The notes below the pieces were generated by a model that saw only the letters and a program-made list of their open reading frames with translations, made no database searches and was not told the DNA's origin. Below, in pieces: positions 24,296 to 36,490 of a stretch of DNA of 64,000 nucleotides. The DNA lies in assembly GCA_034770075.1 (NCBI GenBank), contig JAVJAP010000139.1:1-64000 (forward strand). Direction: 5' to 3'. A program made the position numbers and the translations under genes. Each line of letters begins with the position of its first letter. Position 1 is the first letter of the stretch. Origin of the DNA: Aralia elata (Eukaryota; Streptophyta; Magnoliopsida; Apiales; Araliaceae).

Positions 24296-25504
24296 ACATA
24301 TATTAAATAAATCGAGTATACTTGATACCGTTATACAAGTAAAGATTAACAAACTTGTACTGAGTATGGATTAATAAGGTAAGAAAAATTTGATACTCTA
24401 AACGAACGAACAGTATGCGGTTCATATTCGACTCGTATAATTGTTCAAATATCAAAATGGATTTGAATTTAACTCATTTAAGTATCAAATTCGAGTTTTA
24501 CTTGAATTTTTCAAATCGATCTCAAATCGAGTTTTGAACCGTTCGAGTTTATTTTCATCTCTTAAGATAAAAGATCATATTTTTGAGTATTTCTCTCGTC
24601 AAAATCAAAATCAATACATACTTGTCAAAATCAAAATCAAAACATACGTGACATAGTAAAAATAAATTTTTCCTAAGTTATTGTTAGTTCCCTCCTAGTC
24701 TCTATCAAGACCTCTCGAATTGAAATACACTCTTAAAATTATTTAATTGTAATGTTATGAGTTTTTTGTTTTTAAAAAAAAAAACATAAGAGAGGAACCT
24801 TAATATGATAACTAAAAATACTAATTATGATTATATCTCTGGTTTATATTTTTTTTAAGGTAAACTGAACTTGTTTGAAACTGTAATTTATTCATACAAA
24901 ATTAAGCACATATGATTTCTAAACTCCCACTTGCCACACATCCTTATCTTTTGTTTCCAAGTTGTGGATCGATCATTACTGATAAGAAAGTAGATTAAGA
25001 TCAAACACTAATAATTAGTGACAACTAATTAACAACTCTCCTCATTATCTTGTCTTTCTCCCTTTAGTTTGGAGTAGGGAGGAATGTATCACCTCAATGG
25101 ACAGGGCATGCATGAATCACGTGTGTAAACGTCGGCAGCAGATTCGAATTTCGAAGTGACATACAGACCAACCCCCCACCCCACCCCCACCCCCCCCCCC
25201 CCCCCCCCACACACAAATATATTTATTTAAGCTATTGGTCAAAATTAGGCCACAAAGCAACTAGTTAGTTCCGTCCAAAAGGGTAGATTTCGTTTGCGAG
25301 CTAGCTAGTTAGCTAGCTGTGAGTCCCAAAAAGATCGACCCAAATGACCTAAAGCAACATTATGGCTTGCCGGCAAGAAAATTGACAATACTCTATCACT
25401 ACTGTTTGCAAAATGACGTATAAAATAAAATTATTTATAAAATATTTTTAAAAATATATATAATAAGTGAAGTTTTATTTTATAATTCTTATTAATTTTA
25501 TATA

Positions 25505-25738
25505 GACTAAAAGACAAATTGCACCCCAAACTTTACCCACATGTTGACTTTTGATCCCAAACTGAAAAACGTATCTAAGTGCACCCCAAACTTCATATAT
25601 GCGTAACAAAGTGCACCCTCCATACATTTAGCCGGTCAAAAGTGACCGGCTAAGGCACTGGGGTCAAAAGTCAACAAGTTTGGGGTGCAATTTGTCTTTT
25701 AGTCTAATAATAATAATCATAATAACAGTAATAATAAC

Positions 25739-25770
<32 letters not shown>

Positions 25771-26573
25771 TAATAATAACAATAATACCGATAATAATAA
25801 TACCATTAATAATAATAATAATAATAATACCGATAATAATAATAATATAGATAATAATAATATTTATAATTTTTATATTTTATAATTTCCTTAATTATAT
25901 TTGCTAAGAAATACATCAAAACTCATTTGATATTAATTATAAAAATCAATTATTGGATACAAATAACAAATAATGATACAATGCACAGTGACTTGGAGGT
26001 TGGGGTAAAAATCAATTGATACAAATAATGCATTGTATCATTATTTGTTATTTGTATCCAATAATTGATTTTTATAATTAATATCAAATGAGTTTTGATA
26101 TAATTATTAGCAAATATAATTAAGGAAAGTATAAAATATAAAAATTATAAATATTATTATTATCTGTATTATTATTATTATCGGTATTATTATTAGTATT
26201 ATTATTATTATTATCGGTATTATAATAATTATTATTATTAACGGTATTATTATTATTATCGGTTTTATTATTATTATTATTATCGGTATTATTATTATTA
26301 TTATTGTTATTATTACTGTTATTATTATTATTATTATTATTATTAAGTCTTATTATTATTATTATTATTGTTAGACTAAAAGATAAATTGCACCCCAAAC
26401 TTGTTGACTTTTGATCCCAGTGCCTTAGGCGGTCACTTTTGACCGGCTAAATGTATGGAGGATGCATTTTGTTACGCATATATGAAGTTTAGGGTGCACT
26501 TAGATACGTTTTTCAGTTTGGGATCAAAAGTCAACATATGGGTAAAGTTTGGGGTGCAATTTGTCTTTTAGTC
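25505..26573. mobile_element. 1.07 kb near-perfect palindromic (foldback) element with 9-bp target-site duplication
   Basis: The left arm (25505-25985) and right arm (26029-26573) are inverted copies around a spacer of about 43 bp. Each arm holds, from the outside in, a 200-bp unit with its own termini (GACTAAAAGACAAATTGCAC and its complement), an AAT/ATT microsatellite, and an AT-rich unique block. The whole unit is flanked by the identical 9-bp sequence TTTTATATA at 25496-25504 and 26574-26582, so it moved as one element. A 9-bp duplication fits a Mutator-like origin. There is no coding capacity. Confidence 0.85.
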
Positions 26574-27969
26574 TTTTATATATTGATAAATTTTATAATT
26601 ATAATTCAATATAAATTTATCTCATAAATTAATACAAATAATCTCATCTCATATAATCATCATTTTTGTAAATAAATATAATTTAAAATACACGTGTCAA
26701 AGTTTTAGACAGTAGGATGATTATGGTGTGACCCCACCGTGGGTACCACTGGAAAAGCAAAAGGAAAAGGAAAACGTATGGCAAATTTATGTGCCAAGTT
26801 GCGAATGAAAATGAAAATGTGAACAAAACAGAGGGAGCAGAGCAGAACAGAACAGAGGCCCGAGCAGAGGATAAGCTTAAGCAGAGCTTGCTTGCGTTTC
26901 TTGGGTTTGGGTTTGTCCCACGCCCGTACATTTTGCTCCATTATTTTGTTGTACTATTATTTGTCCTTTATATGTAAGTAATATTCCTACATAAATTAAA
27001 GAGTTTGATTTTTAGATGCAACATAAAATAATTTAGATCAAGGTTATCATCATAATTTTGTTATTATAATATAAAATAACAAAATATCATTATTTATTAT
27101 TAAAATATTAAAAAAATAATATTATTAAATTTGTCATTTTAATTTTATTATCGTATCACAATACAATCTAGTATGTCACACTAGATGTTATTTTTCTTAT
27201 AACTAAAGTTATAAGAAAAAAATATACTTTCTCCTTAAACTTGAGCTTTTATCACCAAATGTGGTGTTCTTTGTAGAATTTGGCTTCCGTTCAATACACT
27301 TTTCAATCAATTTCACTTAATGCATAATTAGATATTAGATAAAATTTATGATGGTTAATATTGTGAGGGTAAAAATAATATTCACACGATAATAAATACG
27401 ACTAAAAATGTTAAGTATTGTTGGAACAAATTTAAAACTATCGGTAAATATATATTTATTCTGTTAACACTATTTTTTCTTTGACAATATTATTATTTTT
27501 TATTAACCAAAATCATCTCAAATATATATAATGTAATAGAAGTACATACATACAATTGTTGAGAAATTGTCCATTTATGGTTCTATAATTTCTATGTACT
27601 TGCCTTAAGATGGAAGTCGTAGACTAGTAGTAATCCTCATTAATGAACACAAAACAAATAAGAAAGAGAAGTGTACCAAAACCACTTGCCCAATATAACT
27701 AATTTAGCGTGTTTAGTTTGGCACTTTAGCTACCAACCCAACCACAAAATGGTAGATGTTAATTCATCTACAGGCATAACAGCTGGTTCACATATTTGGA
27801 AATTGGGTGGACTGTACGTTTTTGTTTTTTTTTTTAAAATTCAAATTGTTAATTGATTACATTAAGGTACATGATAAAAGCGCTCTAATCAACTCTCATA
27901 CTTTACTTCCTTCACCAGTTACTTCATACTCTTCTCATTTCCATTCTTTTTCTCATATCTTTTTCACGC

Positions 27970-28320
27970 TTAGGGAGTGCTCGATAAAAAACTGAATGAA
28001 TTTAAATAAGCTGAATCTGAATCAGAATGAAAAAAAGTTGTTTGATAATTGACATGTCTGAAATATCTGAATGACAAAATTTTATTATTTTATCCCTCTG
28101 AAAAAATTCAAAATTGTTGTAACTTAATATAATAGTTAATATATTTTTTAATTTTTTTTATTTTTTTTTACTCATTCAGCCATTCAACTAAAAAAATCTG
28201 ACTTAGCTATTCAACTCAATCATCTGACCGATTCAACCATTCAGACCAAAACAAACGCACTGACCGATTCAACCATTCAGCTATTCAGTTCTATTCAGCT
28301 CTAAACAAATACCTCCTTAG
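27970..28320. mobile_element. Probable MITE with TTAGGGAGTG-like termini
   Basis: The left end reads TTAGGGAGTGCTCGAT and then ACTGAATGAAT. The right end's reverse complement reads CTAAGGAGGTATTTGT and then GCTGAATAGAACTGAAT. The interior repeats ATTCAACCATTCAG-type motifs. Noncoding; the exact ends and duplication are not resolved. Confidence 0.45.
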
Positions 28321-31300
28321 TCTAACAAATAATTTTTGATGATAATGAGTATGACATAACAAACTTTTATTAATGACTCCGAAAGAATATAAACATTTCA
28401 TTACGTTTGAAGCGTCTATACAACTATTAATCTAAGATAGAACAACTGAAAATTATACGGATTTTACATATTAAGATAAAATGTAACACATGATTGAGTT
28501 ATTATATATATTTAACTCGAAATTTACGATAAAATTATAAGTTCGTGTGATTGAACTAATTCTTGGCCAAAGAAAAACCAGCTATGAGAGAAAGAGAGAG
28601 ATGCGTGTATATATAGATTTAGAATTAAATAGTTGGATACTAATTAAGTTGCCAATCATTTGTGGGGTTTATAAGGTTGGGTGAGGATGTTTATCAGCCC
28701 CTATTTACCAAGATTTTAATAAATGGGTCAACCAAAAACAATGTCATTGCACTTGTCAAGCCACACGAAACACTACAATAATGGAGGAAGAGGAAGGGGG
28801 TCTACCCTCTACGCCTTATGTTACCTACAATTTGTATGATTTCCAAAACAATCTAATACCTATCTCTTTTAGTTCACTACCCTACTCGATACAAAGTCCA
28901 AACAGATATGATTCAAATTTATACAATGTACATTGGACTGATGTTATAAGCATTTAATTTTAATTTGGGACCATTATATATACATGTCACATAAGTCCTG
29001 CACCAGTTTGCATTCATCTATTCCACATACTTAATTATGATATGAGCTGTCTCTAGCTTGGCCTCTAATTGATTTACACTCGGATCATTTCGGAAGGACA
29101 ATATATATACATAAATATGTAGGTATTTATTTGTAACTTCACAAGGATGGGAAAAAAGTTGTAAGATCGGTAATATTAATCATCTCAAAAAGTGTCTTAA
29201 ATGATATAATATATTACATTAATTGAGTATATCTCTTACGATTGATTCTGTCAGAAAATACTATTTGTCTTATTCACTGTCACACATTTGAAACACTTTT
29301 AAAACAAGAAATTGACACCCTGAATATTAGTCGATAGAATTAACATGCACACGTCTCTTTATTAAAAAATCATGCAATTTACAAAATAATGAGCTAATCA
29401 ATTGTCGATTTCATTAACCTCTATCTTTTACAAATGGTTAAAAAATTTATTATTGAAAAAAAAACCCAAATCCAAAACACTTCATCAACCTCTCTAACCT
29501 CCTAATTCGATTAAATAAAAGTATTGATATTAAAACTAAGTTCAATAACTATTGGGTGTAATAAGCCGGTTGTCAAACGTGAAGTGATTAGCCTTTTAAG
29601 AACAAAACTCTTTTTGAGAGTATTTATTTTAGGAGTAAAAGTAGACACTTGTCGGGCGCGTCCCCAAAAAATTTTGTAAAGCAGGAATAGTATAATTGTA
29701 GTTTTTATAAACCATTTTCGGTCCCATATTTCTGAAATTGTTGTAGATGAAAACAATTTTTAGTCTCGTAGTATTAAAAATTATACTTGTATAACTTAGT
29801 GTAATTATACCAATCGTTATGTGTTCTAAGAAGTACTTAAGTCTATGGCATAAAATGCACAATTGCATAGTCCTTAATAAACAATTTATTTATTAAATTG
29901 TTTATTGTCTAAATAATTTTTTAACAACAACATTAAATTAATAATTGATTTTTTATCCACAATTGTTACTCTTAATAATTAGTATTGTCAAGTATTAATC
30001 AATTAATGTTTTACTTACTCGATCAAAAAGTAAAAAAATGTGCTTAAATTTCAACTTATTTGAAGTCTGACGAGAATTGAAATACTTAGCTGGTTTCATT
30101 ACTGGACACAGCAATACGAACCACATAATATTCCACTAATAAATATGGCCACTATCTTGCGGGGTCACTCAATGATAACAGGAAAAGACTACTCCATCTA
30201 CCCAAGCACAAAATATACACGGGAAACCAAATGCAATTTAATTGGAAGAGTGTTTGATTTTGTATCTTAAAGTCAGAAACCTGCTGCCAGAAAATAATGG
30301 TATGGTAATGTCTTAGTCAGCTAGTTATAAAAGAATAGGGCTAATTTATTGGAAGGAACCCACATTTCATGTACCAAACGATTCTCCCACTCAACTCTAT
30401 TGGTTAGTCGTTAGATTATTAAATCCTCCATTACAACAATATATCTTATCATTTTACTTTATGTAATAAAAAGTTATATTAAAAAAAAGTGAATATTATA
30501 TAGGAGTGAAGAGGAATAAAAATTATATATCTGGTCAAATCTTTTATTGACAAATTATTATATGCACACAATCTCTCTCACACATACTACTAATACTATT
30601 GGGCACACTAATACTATTGGGCAACTCACTTGAACGCCGAGTCTGTCTTTCTCGTCAGCGGCAATATAAGGCCAAAAACTTGATTTTATTATAAAGAGAA
30701 GGCAAAACTTAAAAGTTGCTATCTTTTAATAGGCCGATAGACTTTGAAACCAGAAGAGTGTCCCTAACATTCATACTAATGCGGTCAAAAAAGCGTGATG
30801 TCGTCCCCTCGGGACTACTAGTGAATAGTTTGGATTGTTGAATCTTATGCAAGTCACATTATGACTGTATTTGACTACAAGCAGAATTAACATAGACGCT
30901 TTAATTATGTGTGTGTTGACCTTGCACTATTACTTTTGCGTGGTTAATTTGTTGTTTACTCTTCTTATTGGGAAGCAAACTAATCTTGAGAGTCTCTCTT
31001 CCCTCTAGTGATCTTAATTAGCAAAGTCACTAATACTAATAACTGTTCGATAATCCAACCATCAATGTTCCGTCTAATTCTAAACAACCCTAGCTAGATG
31101 CAATATAGTAAGAGGTACAATCCCCTCTAGTGATCATTGCAAGTTTAATGGCATGTTACATCTGCTATAACATATTTATTTATTTATTTATTATATATAG
31201 GAGCCAAGGATTAGTATAAAAGCCATGCGTATTTATTGAATACACTTGCTTTACATTTTCATCAAAGGAACGGAATTTACAAATTTCTTCACACAAAACG

Positions 31301-31419
31301 ACAAACTTGAGGATGTACTAATATTAACTTCCCAAAATAGACAAAACTATCCAAACACCCTATGTATAAGAATCTACAGACATATATGCTGCCATCATTT
31401 TCTCTCTCCTCTGCCATCA

Positions 31420-32346
31420 TCAAACCAGTGTTGAGCATGCAGAAGTTTTCGGGTCCCACATCGCCGGAAGCAAGTACTTTCTCCCGTGCGCCCCATGCGC
31501 ATTATAGCTCGCCCCGGTGCTCTTATCCACCAGTACATTACCCGGATAACCCGGGTACGCTCCCGACCCGAACACCCCAGTACAGGCCGATACCGCTTCC
31601 AACGGTGCCGTTGCGGGTCCTTGGAAGTACCCGTTATTAAACGGGTTTGTCACGGTTCCCGCCAAAACAGTGGCCAAGTTGATGATCATACCGTCAACTC
31701 CAACGTCTCCGTTGGGTGCTACTAACGGTGGGGTCTGCGGGCCGTAAATGGGCTGGTGGAAGGGCCAAGCACACTGACCCGGACACTGGGTCTCGGAGTT
31801 CCCTACCCAAGCGTACGCAAACCGGGTCTTCCCCCGGACTGACCCGTGGGTTCCACACCGGCTCTGGCAGAACCCGTCAACGGCGACATCCTTAGCCGTC
31901 AAGACTATATTTACGGAGCGCACGTGACCAAGTTTTGAGGCCAGAAGTATAATATGAGAAGTCTTGAGGGATTTGCCGAGAGAGTATTTGTCGTCGAGGA
32001 TTTGCTTTCCTACGACGAGGGTGGATGAGCCTCCATGGTAATTCTCGGTTGTTTTCCACCATGATGCGACGGATGGGAGTGGGGCCAGGCGGGAGTTGAG
32101 GGACAGGAGGTAGTCGATGATTATGGAGCGTTGGATTGGGGTGAACTTTCCGTACCAGATGAGATTAACGGTGATGTTGCCCTTTAGAAGTGCACCGTTA
32201 TGGTATTTCATTGTGAGCGGCTGTTCTTGTACTAAAGCCGTGAGTTTTCTTGAAGAAGCAATGGTGGGTTCGAAAATGGCGGCAAGACAGAAGAAGAGTA
32301 AAAGTGGAACAATAGAGCTAGCGGCAAAAGTGTAATTAGAAGCCAT
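31420..32346 (-). CDS. EXO: EXORDIUM-like protein (phosphate-induced protein 1 family), copy 2
   Basis: This is an intact, intronless gene of 308 residues, the same length as copy 1 and very similar throughout, including the signal peptide region (MASNYTF start at 32346). I prefer this ATG over one four codons upstream because copy 1 lacks the upstream Met context. Conserved blocks are the same: LVQEQPLTMKYHNGALLKGN, IWYGKFTPIQRSI, PSVASWWKTTENY, VLTAKDVAVDGFC, CAWPFHQPIYGPQTPPLVAP, NPFNNGYFQGP and GRKYLLPAMWDP. Differences cluster in the signal peptide and in the segment after RSIIIDYL (residues about 78-95). Both copies are oriented leftward, so they look like a dispersed tandem duplication. 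The protein is expected to be secreted to the wall and act in growth control. Confidence 0.95.
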   Translation of the reverse strand: MASNYTFAASSIVPLLLFFCLAAIFEPTIASSRKLTALVQEQPLTMKYHNGALLKGNITVNLIWYGKFTPIQRSIIIDYLLSLNSRLAPLPSVASWWKTTENYHGGSSTLVVGKQILDDKYSLGKSLKTSHIILLASKLGHVRSVNIVLTAKDVAVDGFCQSRCGTHGSVRGKTRFAYAWVGNSETQCPGQCAWPFHQPIYGPQTPPLVAPNGDVGVDGMIINLATVLAGTVTNPFNNGYFQGPATAPLEAVSACTGVFGSGAYPGYPGNVLVDKSTGASYNAHGAHGRKYLLPAMWDPKTSACSTLV

Positions 32347-32442
32347 TATGAAGGTCAAGGTGATATATTCTTATGGGATGAGAAGAAAAGAGACTAGGGA
32401 GGAGCAGAGAATGGGTTTGGGGGAGATGATGTGGAGAAGAAG

Positions 32443-32451
32443 GTATTTATA
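32443..32451 (-). promoter_or_regulatory. TATA box of EXORDIUM copy 2
   Basis: On the minus strand this reads TATAAATAC, about 97 bases upstream of the ATG, at a spacing similar to copy 1. Confidence 0.6.
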
Positions 32452-33287
32452 GTAAGAAATTAGGATGAATTTATAAATTGTTATTTAAGTAGGGAGTATT
32501 GAATTTTATATTTAAAGTACTTTTAAAAAAATATATAAAATTTTGCAAATTATGAACCTATAGTATTTCTCTAAAAAATTTAAATGAAGACCGTGTCAAT
32601 TGTCAAGTACTCATTGAGTGTGCACTGTGCAAGCTTCATGCATGTATTAACAGCGATGGATGGAGGGGAAATGATTTGATGGGTTTCGGATAGCGGGCCA
32701 CATCATGGAAGTGTTTATTGATAATTGGTGTACATATACAGTACTAACAATTATTAAAACAATCTTTTAATTATATGTTTGGGCGAAGATAAGGAAGAAC
32801 TTGGCTACAATTATATCAAACTATATAATTAGTTTAATATGTCTATATAAATATATATTCCTTATTAAATATTCTTGAGTTTTACTATATTCTTGTGTTA
32901 TGATCAGGAGGAACTCAGATATGGTTAATAAATCGGCCACGATGATGGTCTAGTAATTTTATATCCTAATACTAACCCACAGAATGTAGCTTGAGGGGCC
33001 ATGCACCAATAAATATTTAACTATCATTACTGCCAGTGTGCTTTGTAAAATTAGGATGCATGAAAACTTGTGCTTCAGCTTTCGTCAGCAGTGACGAGGA
33101 CTGGTACTAGGATGGATATAGGGAGACAATTGAATACTCGTGGTTCACCCAAAATTCCTTATTATAATTGATAAAAGTTGTTTAATTTTATATTTTTATG
33201 TGTTACTATTCCCCTTCCATATTTATATTGGCGTTTTACTTTTTAATGTTTCACGGTTATACATAGCATAAATAATTAAAAAAAAGA

Positions 33288-33472
33288 AGGAATATGTGTC
33301 GCAAACACACGCGAGTTTATGTGTCATGCACTTAATACGATATAATTTTAGTTAATAAAATAATAAAATGTCAAAATAACCATTAATAAAAATAATAAAG
33401 TGTCAAACTGTCATTAATAAAAATTCTTAAAATAATAGGACGCACACAAATTTGTGTGTGTCTAAGGCACAC
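33288..33472. mobile_element. Possible small MITE
   Basis: GTGTCGCAAACACACGCG on the left pairs loosely with the reverse complement of the right side (GTGTGTGCCTTAGACACACA). The interior repeats AATAAA..TGTCAAA units. Noncoding. No clear duplication was identified. Confidence 0.35.
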
Positions 33473-34351
33473 ACTCCCTTTTCCCTTTAAAAAAAAATTT
33501 AAAAATACATCAACAAAAAAATAATGATGTCCGTAACTTTAAAATGGGGATTATTAATAATTCGGTATTGGATTTTATTAATGTCTTGGACCTTTACGTG
33601 TTTAAATCCATGTTATAGTAGTTAGAATTTTTTAAGTACTATATTAATATTGTTTGGTGTGTAAATTATTATAAAGTATATGAACACATCAGACAAATTT
33701 GATGAACCTTATTGTGTGTCATTTAATTTTTATTCTTCTTTAATTCACTATATAATTGTTTATAATATTCGATCTTAATTCTAACAATTATTTTTTCTAT
33801 TATTAAAATTATAAATATATTTTAACTTTCTAAGACATATTTCAAATTTTTAAGTCAACACGTAAAAACTCTAAAAATGCGTGTCTCGACCCCCTCGTAC
33901 TCCAAAAGTTGTATGTGTGTTGTCTTTCTTCTTGATTTTTGAAGCCGTACTTCAATTATTTATAAATTGAAAAAACAGAAGCTTGAATTAATTCCTTCCA
34001 CAGGAAGTGGCCGCAACAAACAAGGAATAGGTAGGCTGGTGGGTCTTTGGAGGGCTTAGCTTGGGACGGAAAGTTGTGGATATTTTAATTATGAGCCTGC
34101 CTCTCTTTTTTTCTCCATTTACCTACACGGGGCGGTGCGTTAGAGCCCACAGGACTAGACCTAGTGCTTGTTCTTTTTGTCAATTTTTATAGAACATTTG
34201 ATATTATATGTTCAAAAATTCAAACACGGTTGAGTATGTTATTCGTTTAAATAATGTTTATCTTAAATATAATTTATAAATGTAATATTTAAAGTCTAAA
34301 CGCATTAAATGTTATGATATTTTATTTTTGACATTTTATTTCATTAGTTAC

Positions 34352-34621
34352 TATTCCCTCCGTTCCATAATATATGACGTTTTAGAGTTGTGCACACGAA
34401 TTAAGGAAATGATTGTATAACATTAAATATAGTATTAATTGTCTATAATACCCTTTACCATATATTTATCTCATACTCTTTCTCTCTCATCTATAACATT
34501 TTTCAATAGGGGGTAATTTTAGAAAAATTGTGGTTAATTCTCCTAGATTATATAAAACGTCAAATAATTTAAAAAAAATAAAATCATCTAAAACGTCATA
34601 TATTATGGGACGGAGGGAATA
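34352..34621. mobile_element. Stowaway-like MITE, family 2, copy 2
   Basis: It is about 270 bp, from TATTCCCTCCGTTCC to GGGACGGAGGGAATA. The interior matches the 24023 copy (for example TTTAGAGTTGTGCACA and TTAATTCTCCTAGATTATAT). Confidence 0.85.
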
Positions 34622-36324
34622 TAACACTATTACGTGATCAGATACTTCGCGCTTTATATAATTTTTTAAGATATATATAATGTTCATGAGAACAAATTTT
34701 AAGAGTATAATAATAAGAGTGATTGTTGTATATAATTAAATAATTTTTATGTCGTGTATACTTATTTTTAGAAAAGAGAACCTCAATGATATAATAATAA
34801 TGAGCGATTGTAATTTGTAAATAAATTTATAAAAGGACATTTGCCTTTTGATGTACTCCTATGTCGGAGTAAAACCACACAAATGTTTCTTTCAATCTAG
34901 ACTCGGCAAAAGGGTTGAATTACCCAAGAATAGCATGTTAGCATATATGATTTTTAAAATTAGAGATATATTTTATTTTAAATTATAAAATAATATATAT
35001 TTTATAAAGTATTATTATTTATTTTACAAATCGATTGAATACTGTCACGTTAATATTAATTAAGTGCATCATAGTATAATAGACTAGTATATATAGTACA
35101 AAGGCATAGTTCAATTCAATATACATTAATTAAAAAGAGAAAACTATATATAACAATTAAATTGAATTGGAGGGAGAACGTTAATCTGCACTTTGTGTAA
35201 CCAAAAAGCAGATAATCCCTACACACCAACTTGCCTGACATTCCTTTTTTTTTTTGTTGCTAAATATTGCCTGACATACTTATCTGTTGTTTGCGAGTTG
35301 TTCATCAATCATAAGAAAGCAAAATCAAATAGTAACAACTAATTAAGGACTTTTATTTTATTTCTTTTCATGTTTTGAGTTAAGATTATTATACTATCGT
35401 CACTTCATAGAAAAACAGTATACGTGACATGTGAAAAACTAATGTTAAGGTTCGCAAATTTTAAAAATTATCTCAAATAACGTGTTATTGTAATATTACT
35501 TGAGCAATTTTTTTTTATTTTTTATAATTGAGTATATGTTAAAATTTTCAATTAAAATATATATTTTATAAAACTTGTAATATTATCCTACGTGGAAACG
35601 TCGGCAACCAAGTTAGGGTTTGGTCAAAATTGGGCCACTATATGTACTAGCTACGTCCAAAAGGGTGCATGGACTTTCATTAATTTCTGAGCTAGCTGTA
35701 CCTGATAATCCAAAAAACCTTGACCCAAATGTCTTCGAAAAGCAAGACTTTGGCGATATTGGTAGCTAGCTAGTATCACTCATCTTTTTGACACGATATG
35801 AATATGATGCTTGTGGTTGACCTGGTCCGATAATGCGTGGGAAACCCGGGAAAAAAAAGAAGAGAAGAAAATACTCCTTTTATTTAATAAAAAGAGTTTT
35901 ATTCTTGAAAATGTATTTTTATTATATAAATATCGTTATAAATAATTCCCTCCGCTCCTCTAGGGAGCTTCAATTTACAAAAATTAAGAATAAAAAAATG
36001 ATATACATGTTGACAAATATTTAACGAAATTAGATTGTGACCAACGTGAAAATGTATGCGATAAGATAAAATAAATTAAAATGAGACAATTCTTAATTTC
36101 TGTCTATTCCGTGTATGCATGTACGATGCAATTATAATTCGGCTGAATATTTTTGTTTTATGTATACCTCTAAAAAATAATATTATTAACTTAATAGTAT
36201 AGTATAGTAATAAAATTTTAATGTCAAAATTAAATATATTATGTTATTTTATATTATTGTTGTCAGTTACGTGAAAAAAATATTAATAATAGCTTTTTAA
36301 AAAGAATATATAATATGATAGATC

Positions 36325-36490
36325 TAATGCATATTTTGTTGTAATAGCCGGGTATCTTGACTTTTGCAGTATGGGTCTATCTCGGAGAACTTTTGTAATA
36401 AATTTGTGGCATAATCAAATTCTTTTGAATTTGTCATATTTGTAATACTTTTGGATTTAATCAATAGAATTTATTTTGTTGATAAAAAAA
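36325..36490. mobile_element. Retroposed fragment with A-tail and 10-bp target-site duplication
   Basis: The same 10 bp, ATGATAGATC, lies at 36315-36324 and 36491-36500. The 166-bp insert ends in GATAAAAAAA. An A-rich 3' end plus a duplication of this size fits a 5'-truncated LINE or a SINE. No A/B box was recognised, so a truncated LINE 3' end is favoured. Confidence 0.65.

Larger units (their letters stand above)
20233..31244. other. 11 kb gene-free region between the two EXORDIUM genes
   Basis: I find no supported gene. It is AT-rich and dense in small DNA transposons and simple repeats, listed separately: MITEs at 20444, 20774, 22918, 24023 and 27970, the palindromic element at 25505-26573, AT repeats at about 22410-22450 and 22757-22791, and a poly-C tract near 25170-25208. 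Poly-Asn open frames here come from an AAT microsatellite. Confidence 0.5.

Noticed and set aside
26120..26398. Open frame of poly-Asn residues on the minus strand
   Set aside because: It is the translation of an ATT microsatellite inside the palindromic element.
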